A stretch of 64,000 nt of DNA from a virus: positions 16,739 to 80,738 of IMG/VR virus record IMGVR_UViG_3300033571_020726; one strand, written 5' to 3'. Below, in pieces: positions 39,109 through 47,482 of the stretch. The number at the start of each line of letters is the position of its first letter. Positions within the stretch are counted from its first letter, which is position 1. The notes beneath the pieces were generated by a model. The model saw nothing but the letters and a program-made list of their open reading frames with translations, did not search any database and was not told the origin of the DNA. The position numbers and the translations under genes are program-made.

Positions 39109-42096
39109 ATGAGTATTATCAATTTATTGGATCAAAATAAAAATTTTGAAGAAACAAAGATATTATCAAATAGAATATTTAAAAAAAAAGAAATATATAC
39201 AACAGATTTAAATAATAACTATAATAATGAAAATATTGAAGGTTTTATTCTAAATAATTATCCTGATACTTATTCAACATCTTATGGATTATTATCACTT
39301 TTTTCATATAATACTAACGTTTTAAAAGAAATCAATGGTAATACTAGACAAAGAAAAAGCGATATTACAACAAAAAATTTTTATGTAGATCAAATACGTA
39401 ATACATCAGTTTTTAATAATCAAAATGTAAGTATAAGAAATTATTTACAAAAAGTCAGACCTGATAAAATTGAATCTATCACTAATGATGTTGAAATGTT
39501 GGAAATTGAATCTAACTATTTTTCAATTAAAAGATTATCGCAGGAATTAAATCCATTTAGTAATATAGTAACAAAAAAAAATATTATAAAAAATTTATAT
39601 AAATCAAATAATAATATGAAAGATTCTAAATTTAATCAAAAATTTAATTATTCTTTTTATAATTATAACTGTTTGAATTTTTTTAATATTTTACCTAGTG
39701 AACAAATGTCGCAAGTTGTAAAAGATGAATTTATAAACAACTCTCATAAAAATATATTGCTTTATTCAAATTCTTTATTAGATAATCAAGAAAGTGGAAT
39801 AACTTCTAAAAATATAGGTTTATCGGATCATAAATTAAGCATTAATTTTTGGATTAATCCTAAAAGAACGTCATTAGTTAATAAAAAATATAATCCTGGT
39901 TGCATATTACATATACCAAATATCATATCTGTATATTTAGTTTCTGATAATGTTAGTTATGATTCTTTAGATAGACCTACTGCTTTTAAAATATTATGTC
40001 ATTTAGGTGAAAAATCAAATATATTACCATTAAGTAATGAAATTACAACTCAGTATAAAATAATTACTGATAATGTTTTAAATTTAAACACATGGTATAA
40101 TATTTCTATTATTATTTCAAGACAAGATGTACTTTTATATATTGATTCAATTAATAATATGACATCATGGAAAAAAAACAATCAAACAATTGATTTGACT
40201 TCTTTAAATTTTGAAAATACAAATTCAATATTTACTATTGGAAATAGATTATCAAATCAAAGTGAAATATGGCAAAAAGCAAATGAAAATAAATTAAAAA
40301 ATTCTTTTTTTAATGATAATACATACCTTGAAAACAATTTGAATATTGACGAAATAAATGAAATAAATAATGTAAGATTTGTTGATTCAATGTTGGATAT
40401 GAATACAAAAATATTGAGTAATAATGAAAATAATATTGATATTCAGTCACAAGCATTAAATGCAGAGTTAAATAATATAATGATATTTAATGATGATATA
40501 TCATTTCAGGATTTATTTGATTATGCATCTGGTAATAAAAATCTAGATTTAAGTAATAGATCATTATCTTTTTGGTTACCATGTATATATTTACCTGAAC
40601 TTGTTAGAAGAAAAGGATATATTACATTAGGTATGAAGGATAATATATCTTATCGTTCATGCGTGAATCCTTATTTTTCACATAAAATTTATGGACATGA
40701 ATTATCAATTGAACACTTTGTAAGAGATCTTGCATTTTTTAGATTACCTTTAATAAAAGGAATGAATGGAAAAGAATACGAAGATTGTTTAACAAATAAT
40801 TTTTATAATTCTTCAAATAACAGTATTATAGCAGAAAAGAAGAAATTAATAACTGATTTTTATAGAAATCATAAAACACCTACACAAATATTAAATAAAA
40901 TAATGACAACAGATATTTGTAAAGTAGATAGTTGCTTTACAGATTATCAATTTGATAATTTAATTTATCGTAATAATTTTATTTTTCCTTGTGATAATGG
41001 AAAATCAAAAATAGATTATAATAATATTCAAAAATATGATAAAATAAAAAATGTTTTATTATCAGAATCTTCTATCTCACATTACTTTTTAAATAAAAAT
41101 TTTAATTATATAAATTTACAGAATAGTCTTTATTTAAACAAAAATGAATATTCATATGATAATCCTACAGATTTTTTTAATAAAGATTACGTTTATAATA
41201 AATTAATAAATAATACAAATAATTTATTTACAAACAAACCAAATAAAAATGAATACTTATCAAAAGTTTTTATTGACAAATTATCAAGTAATAATATACA
41301 AACGAAAGTATATAATAATTTGTCAGGTATTAAATTACTTACACAAACGAATATAAATAATTTTTGGGGTCCTATAAAAAATAGTTTTAATAGTGAAAAA
41401 TATTTAAGTATAAATCATATTTTCAAAAATATTGATGGAAAATATACACCGTCTAATCCTGAAATTATTATTTCAAATAAAAGTATTAATAATCAATCAG
41501 TAGTATATAGAAAATTTTTTAATTCATATTATTCAATAGAAGGTGAAGTAGGTGAGACATATTCAACTATTTTTGATATTTCAAATTTATTTTATTCTTC
41601 AAAAATTCATCCTAAAAGTATTGAGATAAATGATTTTGATTTAAATGGTACAGGTGCTGCATTATCAATGAAGATAAAAGATAATGGTATGGGTTTATTA
41701 TATAGGGCAGATTGTAATGGAGAACATGCAAAATGGGCGTATGTAGGACATGCGTTTTATTCTGATGGGTTATGTAATATTTTATATCCTGGAATTGCTA
41801 ATTTTGGTGAAAATAATTTTTCATTTTCATTAAAAGGGCAACATTCAATGTATACAATGGAATTAAATATACCAGTAGAAAAAGGTGGTTTTAATATCTC
41901 ATCAAACAACACATATATTAAAGATTTAAAACCATCAAATAATTTATCAGATTTGGAAGAAGATCAATTTGTATATATTTCAGGAGTCAATTTACATGAT
42001 GAAAATTTAAATATAGTGGCAAAAGCTAATTTTGCGCAACCTATAGTTAAAAGATTAAATGATAGATATAATATCAGATTAAAGATGGATTTTTAA
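39109..42096 (+). CDS. Large tail protein with LamG-like domain and shared C-terminal domain
   Basis: 995 residues. AAAAAAGG lies about 8 bases before the ATG. Residues about 240-470 look LamG-like: HKLSINFWINPKR, a strand with VSDNVSYDSLDRP, LNLNTWYNISIIISRQDVLL, FTIGNRLSNQS, and a closing NNIMIFNDDISFQDLF. The last 45 residues (YISGVNLHDENLNIVAKANF, AQPIVKR, YNIRLKMDF) match the end of the previous gene, so the two share a C-terminal domain although their bodies differ. A Trp/Gly-rich stretch (HAKWAYVGHAFYSDGLCNIL) precedes it. Last structural gene before the DNA-metabolism block. Probably a virion surface or tail component. Confidence 0.6.
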   Translation: MSIINLLDQNKNFEETKILSNRIFKKKEIYTTDLNNNYNNENIEGFILNNYPDTYSTSYGLLSLFSYNTNVLKEINGNTRQRKSDITTKNFYVDQIRNTSVFNNQNVSIRNYLQKVRPDKIESITNDVEMLEIESNYFSIKRLSQELNPFSNIVTKKNIIKNLYKSNNNMKDSKFNQKFNYSFYNYNCLNFFNILPSEQMSQVVKDEFINNSHKNILLYSNSLLDNQESGITSKNIGLSDHKLSINFWINPKRTSLVNKKYNPGCILHIPNIISVYLVSDNVSYDSLDRPTAFKILCHLGEKSNILPLSNEITTQYKIITDNVLNLNTWYNISIIISRQDVLLYIDSINNMTSWKKNNQTIDLTSLNFENTNSIFTIGNRLSNQSEIWQKANENKLKNSFFNDNTYLENNLNIDEINEINNVRFVDSMLDMNTKILSNNENNIDIQSQALNAELNNIMIFNDDISFQDLFDYASGNKNLDLSNRSLSFWLPCIYLPELVRRKGYITLGMKDNISYRSCVNPYFSHKIYGHELSIEHFVRDLAFFRLPLIKGMNGKEYEDCLTNNFYNSSNNSIIAEKKKLITDFYRNHKTPTQILNKIMTTDICKVDSCFTDYQFDNLIYRNNFIFPCDNGKSKIDYNNIQKYDKIKNVLLSESSISHYFLNKNFNYINLQNSLYLNKNEYSYDNPTDFFNKDYVYNKLINNTNNLFTNKPNKNEYLSKVFIDKLSSNNIQTKVYNNLSGIKLLTQTNINNFWGPIKNSFNSEKYLSINHIFKNIDGKYTPSNPEIIISNKSINNQSVVYRKFFNSYYSIEGEVGETYSTIFDISNLFYSSKIHPKSIEINDFDLNGTGAALSMKIKDNGMGLLYRADCNGEHAKWAYVGHAFYSDGLCNILYPGIANFGENNFSFSLKGQHSMYTMELNIPVEKGGFNISSNNTYIKDLKPSNNLSDLEEDQFVYISGVNLHDENLNIVAKANFAQPIVKRLNDRYNIRLKMDF

Positions 42097-42130
42097 TAAA
42101 AAATAAATGTAAAATTATAGTTTATAAATT

Positions 42131-42160
42131 ATAATTTAATTAAAAATGGTTTTAAATTAT
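42131..42160 (+). promoter_or_regulatory. Hairpin overlapping the start codon of the RuvC-like gene
   Basis: The arms ATAATTTAA (42131-42139) and TTAAATTAT (42152-42160) are perfect inverted repeats around a 12-base loop. The right arm takes in the first two bases of the ATG at 42159. No good ribosome binding site is visible. All pairs are A-T, so it is weak; control of a replication gene embedded in late genes is a possible reason (inference). TATAAATT just upstream (42123-42130) resembles, but does not match, the late -10 octamer. Confidence 0.3.
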
Positions 42161-42734
42161 GATTCTAGGATTAGATATATCATCAAGTATAATAGGGATT
42201 TCTTTATTTGAAGACAACGGTATTTTGTATAAATTAGATTATATAGATTTACGTAAAATCGATAGCTTTTTTAAAAAAGCAGATTATGTTAGAGATAAAT
42301 TTAAAAAAATATTTGAATCTTTAGATGATAAAATTAATTTAATTTCCATTGAAGAGTGTGCTCAATCATTTCGAAAAGGTTTTTCTTCTGCACAAACATT
42401 ATCTACTTTAGCAAGATTTAATGGAGTTGTATCTCAGATCGCTTATGAGACATTCAAAGTCGAACCGTTATATTACAATGTCGTTTCATCACGCAAATCA
42501 TTGGGTATAAAACTGGATAAGTCTGGTGATATTGATACTAAGGAACAAATTGTTGCCTGGGTTTCTTTAAATGAAGTTGATTTTAAATGGCCAAAAAGAA
42601 GATTAACAAAAGGTAAAAATGTTGGAACAGAAATTTATGAACAATATTGTTATGACATGGCAGATGCCTATGTTATTGGAAAAATAGCAGTAAAACAACA
42701 TGCAAAAAACAATATCACTCAATCAAAAAATTGA
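42159..42734 (+). CDS. RuvC-like Holliday junction resolvase
   Basis: 191 residues with an RNase H-like fold pattern. The N-terminal strand ILGLDISSSIIGISLF carries Asp6; the second acid is in LISIEECAQSF (Glu65/Glu66); the C-terminal helix QYCYDMADAYVIGK supplies Asp166 and Asp169. This D...E...DxxD set is the RuvC metal-binding quartet. The FRKGFSSAQTLSTLARFNGV segment also fits RuvC-family resolvases of large phages. Likely role: cutting branched recombination intermediates before packaging, a job done in T4 by the unrelated gp49. It overlaps the primase gene by 35 bases and precedes the SbcD-SbcC fusion, forming a recombination/replication group. Confidence 0.8.
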   Translation: MILGLDISSSIIGISLFEDNGILYKLDYIDLRKIDSFFKKADYVRDKFKKIFESLDDKINLISIEECAQSFRKGFSSAQTLSTLARFNGVVSQIAYETFKVEPLYYNVVSSRKSLGIKLDKSGDIDTKEQIVAWVSLNEVDFKWPKRRLTKGKNVGTEIYEQYCYDMADAYVIGKIAVKQHAKNNITQSKN

Positions 42735-43710
42735 TTTTATAAAAAGTGTAGTCGAAAATTATAGACATTCAAATGGTAAAGAAGATATTGCTATTTGGTG
42801 CCCTTTTTGTCAAAATTCAAATAAAAATAAGTTGAAGATGGTTTTACAAATTGATAAAGGTATTTATCACTGTTGGGTTTGTAATGCAAAAGGAAACAAC
42901 ATACCTTTTTTAATTAGAAAAATAAATCCTTCAAAATATGAAGAAAGTCAAAAATTTTTTAATTCTTTTAAAAAAAAGGTAAATGAAGAATGGAATTTTA
43001 TTTTAAATGGATTAAATGATTTTAATAATGAAGAAGAAGTAAATGAAAAAGTAGTATTACCTTCTGAATTTGAATTATGTGCATCATTATTTACAAATGA
43101 AAATATTAGAAATCCTGATGTTCGTGATGTTATGAATTATCTTCGAAAAAGAGGGTGTTCTGAACATAAAATGTGGATGTTACGATTTGGAGTATCTAAA
43201 AATGATTCATGGCGTAGAATGTTGATAATCCCTTCTTTTTGTAAAAATGGTGAATTAAATTATTTTACTTGCAGAAAAATAGATGAATCAACTTTTTCAT
43301 CTATAAAATATAAAAACTGTGAAATAGAGAAGAAAAAAATAGTATTTAATGAGATTTTAATTGATTGGAATTTACCTTTAACATTAGTAGAAGGTCCATT
43401 AGATTTGTTAAAAACAAATGATAATGCGACATGTTTATTAGGTAGTACTCTGCCAAAAGACAGTTTGTTATTTAAAAGAATCGTTGAAAATAAAACGCCT
43501 GTTATATTAGCATTAGATAATGATGCATATAAAAAGGCTTTAAAAATAGCTGAGGATCTGATGGAATATGATGTATCAGTCAGTTTAATGGATACATCAT
43601 CTGCAAAAGATGTAGGTGATATGACAGAAAAAATGTTCGAAGAGCATTACAAAAGAGCTTGTAAAATAGATCAAGATGATTTATTATTAAACAAAATACA
43701 AATAATTTAA
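42700..43710 (+). CDS. gp61: DnaG-type DNA primase (gp61-like)
   Basis: 336 residues. The zinc-binding domain has Cys34-x2-Cys37 and Cys58-x2-Cys61 (WCPFCQ...YHCWVCNAKG), as in CHC2-type primases. The TOPRIM part has TLVEGPLDLLK (Glu231), GSTLPKDSL and VILALDNDAY (Asp273, Asp275), then a SVSLMDTSSAKDVGDM stretch that is the D-x-K/D-x-G-D end of primase TOPRIM domains. It overlaps the RuvC-like gene by 35 bases, and no other in-frame ATG precedes the zinc motif. Role: RNA primer synthesis for lagging-strand replication, expected with a DnaB-type helicase encoded elsewhere. Length is close to T4 gp61 (342 residues). Confidence 0.85.
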   Translation: MQKTISLNQKIDFIKSVVENYRHSNGKEDIAIWCPFCQNSNKNKLKMVLQIDKGIYHCWVCNAKGNNIPFLIRKINPSKYEESQKFFNSFKKKVNEEWNFILNGLNDFNNEEEVNEKVVLPSEFELCASLFTNENIRNPDVRDVMNYLRKRGCSEHKMWMLRFGVSKNDSWRRMLIIPSFCKNGELNYFTCRKIDESTFSSIKYKNCEIEKKKIVFNEILIDWNLPLTLVEGPLDLLKTNDNATCLLGSTLPKDSLLFKRIVENKTPVILALDNDAYKKALKIAEDLMEYDVSVSLMDTSSAKDVGDMTEKMFEEHYKRACKIDQDDLLLNKIQII

Positions 43711-43731
43711 AATATATTATGTGAGAAAAAC

Positions 43732-46700
43732 ATGACATTTAAATGCATTCATATTGCAGATATTCATTTTAGAGGTCTACAAAGACACGAAGAATATAAA
43801 AATGTTTTTTCGAAATTTTTTGAAAAAGCAAAAGAATTAAAGCCTGATGTTATTTTTGTAGGTGGTGATATTGTTCATTCAAAAACGTCAGGCATTTCGC
43901 CTGAATTGATTGATACATTGAATTGGTGGTTTACAGGATTAGCATCAATTGCTCCTACGCATATTATTCTTGGAAATCATGATGGATTGATTCAAAATTT
44001 AAATAGATTAGATGCGATTACGCCTATTGTTGAAGCGTTAAATAACCCAGCATTATATTTGTATAAAAAAAGTGGTGTATATCAAACAGGTGTACAAGGA
44101 TTTAATTGGTGTGTATTTAGTTGCTTTGATCATGAAAATTGGTGTAATGTTTCACCTATAAATGGTGATATAAACATCGCTACATTTCATGGAGCAGTTA
44201 AAGGATGTACAACAGATGTAAATTGGGAATTAGAGGGTGAAGTAGATTTAAATTTTTTCGAAAAATTTGATTTTGCATTTCTAGGTGATATTCATAAAAT
44301 GCAATATTTAGATTTTGAACAAAAAATAGCATATTCAGGATCAACTATTCAACAAAATTTTGGTGAATCTGTTGATAAAGGATTTTTATTTTGGGAAATT
44401 GAATCAAAAAATAATTATAAATCAACTTTTTATACATTAGAAAATGAAAACAAATTTATTACAGTAAATTGGAATCAAGATTTTAATAAAACAATTGAAG
44501 AAATTAATAAATTACCTAATTTTTCAAGATTTCGTATTAAATCAGAACAACAATTAGATAAAAATGATGTTAAATTATTACAAAATTTTCTTAAAGAAAA
44601 TAAAAAAGCGTTAGAGGTTGTGTTTAAATATGAACATAACAAAAAAAATAATGATTGTATAGAAGATAAAAAAAAAAATTTTAATATATTAGATGATAAT
44701 ATTAGATTTAATATATTAAAATCATATTTTGATGAATCTGTAACAAATGAGCAAATTAATAATATAAATAATATTTTTAAAAATGCGATTGACAGATTAC
44801 AAGTTGATCAATATAGAAAATCAATATCATGGGAATTAAAAAATATTTCTTTCAATAATTTATTTTGTTATGGCGAAAATAATTTCTTAAATTTTGAAAA
44901 TATGAATGGAATAATTGGCGTTTTTGGTAAAAATGCATCAGGTAAATCATCAATACCTGGTTCTTTAATGTATTCATTATTTAATACAACTGACCGTGGT
45001 TCTATGAAAAATCTACATATTATGAATACACGAAAAGAAGATTGTAGTTCAAAGGTTGAAATTTTGGTTAACAATCAAAAATATTTAATTGAAAGAAATA
45101 CCAAAAAATCTTATACAAAAAAGAAAAATGAAGTAAATACATCAACAAATTTAAGTATTTTTAAAGTAAATGATAATGGTGTTTTAATAAATGAAACTGA
45201 TGAACAGCGTCGTGAAACAGAAAAAATATTAAAAGATTTAATAGGTACATCAGAAGATTTTTTAATGACATCTTTTGCTTCTCAAGGCAATATTAATGCT
45301 TTTATTGGTGAAAAAAGTGCAAATAGAAAATATTTTTTATCTAAATTTATGAATCTAGATATTTTTGAAGAGATTGGTAAATTAATTAAAGATGATTCAG
45401 CTGATTTAAAAGCAGAGTTAAAAGTTTTTAATCAAAAAAATTGGGTTGATTTAATTAATAAATCAAATCATGAAATAAATGAAAATTTGATTAAAATATC
45501 TGAACTTGAAGCAAATTTACAAACTTTTAAACAAAAGCAATTGGATTTATCAATTGATTTAGAAAATATTAAAAGTAAGAATCATGATTTAAATAAAATA
45601 AAAGTGATTGAAGATGAAATTAAATTATTATCTATCAATATTGATAAAGAAAATAAAAATTTAGTAAAAATTGATACAGATTGTGAACAAATTCAACAAA
45701 AAATAGAAAAATTTGATGTATTAAAATCACAAATAGATTTGAATCAATTGAAAAAAGACAAAGAAAGATTAATAAATTTAAAATCACAACTGACGATAAA
45801 TATTTCGCAAATAGATAATTTAAAATCTGATATTGAAAAAAGAAAAAATGCTCATAAATTATTATCAAGTGTACCATGTGGTGACAGTTTTCCTTCATGC
45901 AGATTTATAAAAAATGCATATGAAGATTTTAAAAATATTTCTGACAATGAGGATTCATTAAAAAATCTTGAGAAATCTATTATTGAATTGAAAAATATTG
46001 TAACAGAACTTGAACGTGAACAAATTCAACAAAAAATAGAAAAATTTGAAGAATTTTCAATTAAAAATGAACAAAATGTCTTTCAATTATCAGTATTATT
46101 AGAAAATAAAGATTCAATAACACAAAAAATATCTGAGCTGCTGAATCGGTTTAATGATCTAAATAATAAGTTACAACATATGACGCAGTTAATTGACAAA
46201 AATGATGCTAACATTATAAAAGAATATCAAACAGAGTTAGAATCTATTAAAAATAAAATACAAATGACTGATATCTCTATTGTAAAATATATGGGTAATA
46301 ATCAGTATTTATCACAAATGATTGAAAAATATAGGGTTGAAGAGATTCAATATAACGATTTATTAAGTCAATGGAGATTATATGAATTATTGTTAAATGC
46401 TGTTTCAAAAAAGGGTTTACCATCAAAATTACTTAAAGAAATGTTACCTTCATTAAATAATGAAATCAAAGAAATCCTAACAGATGTTGTTGAATTTTCT
46501 GTTGATATAGAAATAGATGATGATGATCTTGAAATTTATATCAATTATAATGGAGATAAAAGAATCATAGAAACAGCGTCTGGAATGGAAAAAATGATTA
46601 CATCAATGGCAATTCGAGTTGCTTTAACAAATATTAGCAATTTACCTAAATCTAATATTTTTATAATAGATGAAGGTTTTGGAGCATTGGATGATACAAA

Positions 46701-46851
46701 TATTATATCTTGTATAAAATTATTAAATAACTTTAAAAAGTTTTTTAAAACAATATTAATCATATCACATATTGATATTATTAAAGATGTTGTAGATAAT
46801 AACTTATGTATTGAAAATGAGGGTTTAGATTCTTATGTTAGATTTGAATAA
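43732..46851 (+). CDS. gp47-gp46: Single-chain SbcD-SbcC (Mre11-Rad50; gp47-gp46) nuclease-ATPase fusion
   Basis: 1039 residues in one frame. Residues 1-250 are an Mre11/SbcD phosphoesterase with all metal motifs: ADIHFRG (Asp10, His12), GGDIVHS (Asp46), LGNHDG (Asn82-His83), TFHGAVKG (His153), LGDIHKM (Asp186, His188). From about residue 365 a Rad50/SbcC ATPase begins: Walker A GKNASGKS (399-406), coiled coil with an apex CGDSFPSC (Cys716, Cys723), signature TASGMEKM, Walker B IFIIDEGFGALDD (Asp980, Glu981), and a switch His in ISHIDI. T4 and bacteria use two genes (47/46; sbcD/sbcC). The fusion may fix the 1:1 ratio. Role: processing of double-strand ends for recombination-dependent replication. 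Its 3' end overlaps the next gene by 17 bases. Confidence 0.9.
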   Translation: MTFKCIHIADIHFRGLQRHEEYKNVFSKFFEKAKELKPDVIFVGGDIVHSKTSGISPELIDTLNWWFTGLASIAPTHIILGNHDGLIQNLNRLDAITPIVEALNNPALYLYKKSGVYQTGVQGFNWCVFSCFDHENWCNVSPINGDINIATFHGAVKGCTTDVNWELEGEVDLNFFEKFDFAFLGDIHKMQYLDFEQKIAYSGSTIQQNFGESVDKGFLFWEIESKNNYKSTFYTLENENKFITVNWNQDFNKTIEEINKLPNFSRFRIKSEQQLDKNDVKLLQNFLKENKKALEVVFKYEHNKKNNDCIEDKKKNFNILDDNIRFNILKSYFDESVTNEQINNINNIFKNAIDRLQVDQYRKSISWELKNISFNNLFCYGENNFLNFENMNGIIGVFGKNASGKSSIPGSLMYSLFNTTDRGSMKNLHIMNTRKEDCSSKVEILVNNQKYLIERNTKKSYTKKKNEVNTSTNLSIFKVNDNGVLINETDEQRRETEKILKDLIGTSEDFLMTSFASQGNINAFIGEKSANRKYFLSKFMNLDIFEEIGKLIKDDSADLKAELKVFNQKNWVDLINKSNHEINENLIKISELEANLQTFKQKQLDLSIDLENIKSKNHDLNKIKVIEDEIKLLSINIDKENKNLVKIDTDCEQIQQKIEKFDVLKSQIDLNQLKKDKERLINLKSQLTINISQIDNLKSDIEKRKNAHKLLSSVPCGDSFPSCRFIKNAYEDFKNISDNEDSLKNLEKSIIELKNIVTELEREQIQQKIEKFEEFSIKNEQNVFQLSVLLENKDSITQKISELLNRFNDLNNKLQHMTQLIDKNDANIIKEYQTELESIKNKIQMTDISIVKYMGNNQYLSQMIEKYRVEEIQYNDLLSQWRLYELLLNAVSKKGLPSKLLKEMLPSLNNEIKEILTDVVEFSVDIEIDDDDLEIYINYNGDKRIIETASGMEKMITSMAIRVALTNISNLPKSNIFIIDEGFGALDDTNIISCIKLLNNFKKFFKTILIISHIDIIKDVVDNNLCIENEGLDSYVRFE

Positions 46852-47059
46852 AAAATGGAATAAAATAGATAATAATTTTGAATCATTTGAAAATGATGAG
46901 ATAAAAATAATTAAACCAATAAATGATGAAAAAATACCTATTGATTGTCCAAAGTGTAGTAATTTATTTTCAGGATTAGAAGATGTACAAGCATTTAAAA
47001 GAAATGGTGTTTGCGAAAATTGTGAATTAATATATTGGGTTGAATTACACAATAAATAA
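46835..47059 (+). CDS. Small zinc-ribbon protein
   Basis: 74 residues. Four cysteines form a ribbon: Cys38-x2-Cys41 (CPKC) and Cys60-x2-Cys63 (CENC), 18 residues apart. An acidic N-terminal half precedes them. The ATG overlaps the end of the SbcD-SbcC fusion gene by 17 bases, so its translation is probably coupled to it. Small Zn-ribbons beside recombination genes may act as adaptor or DNA-binding subunits, but no specific family is recognised. A minus-strand frame across the same bases (46825-47052) is a shadow. Confidence 0.6.
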   Translation: MLDLNKKWNKIDNNFESFENDEIKIIKPINDEKIPIDCPKCSNLFSGLEDVQAFKRNGVCENCELIYWVELHNK

Positions 47060-47098
47060 TATTTAATATATAATAATAAAATATAAACAGGAACAAAA

Positions 47099-47473
47099 AT
47101 GAAAAGTATCTCAAATTCTCATGCTTTAGGACAATCACTTGACAATGTATTCCATAATACATCTGATGGTTCTCGTAAGATTACACAAAAATTATCAGGA
47201 AATAATTTGACAATTACATTTCAAACAATTGCACAATTTGGTAGAGAAGTAGGATTACATCTACAAACAAATAAAGTAAAAGAAGAAGGTATTCAATTGA
47301 TAAATGACAGATTAGCTTTATTAAAATCTTCATTTAAAGAATTAACAGGCCATACATTAAAATCAAAACAATGTGGAATAAATGATTCATTTGAAACTAT
47401 ATCTGTATCAAATTTATCACCTAGAAGAGTTATAAAATATTCTTTACAGGTTTTATTCGAAATAGAAGATTAA
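47099..47473 (+). CDS. Small conserved-looking protein immediately upstream of the large terminase
   Basis: 124 residues, preceded by AACAGGAACAAAA. Segments: SISNSHALGQSLDNVFHNTS, KLSGNNLTITFQTIAQFG, then a helical IQLINDRLALLKSSFKELTG and a final RRVIKYSLQVLFEIED strand. It looks like a small alpha/beta protein with no Cys cluster or membrane helix. It lies 9 bases before the terminase, so a packaging, neck or head-completion role is possible. The small terminase subunit is not otherwise identified in the window, but this protein lacks the coiled-coil look expected of gp16. Function unknown. Confidence 0.45.
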   Translation: MKSISNSHALGQSLDNVFHNTSDGSRKITQKLSGNNLTITFQTIAQFGREVGLHLQTNKVKEEGIQLINDRLALLKSSFKELTGHTLKSKQCGINDSFETISVSNLSPRRVIKYSLQVLFEIED

Positions 47474-47482
47474 CAGGTATAT

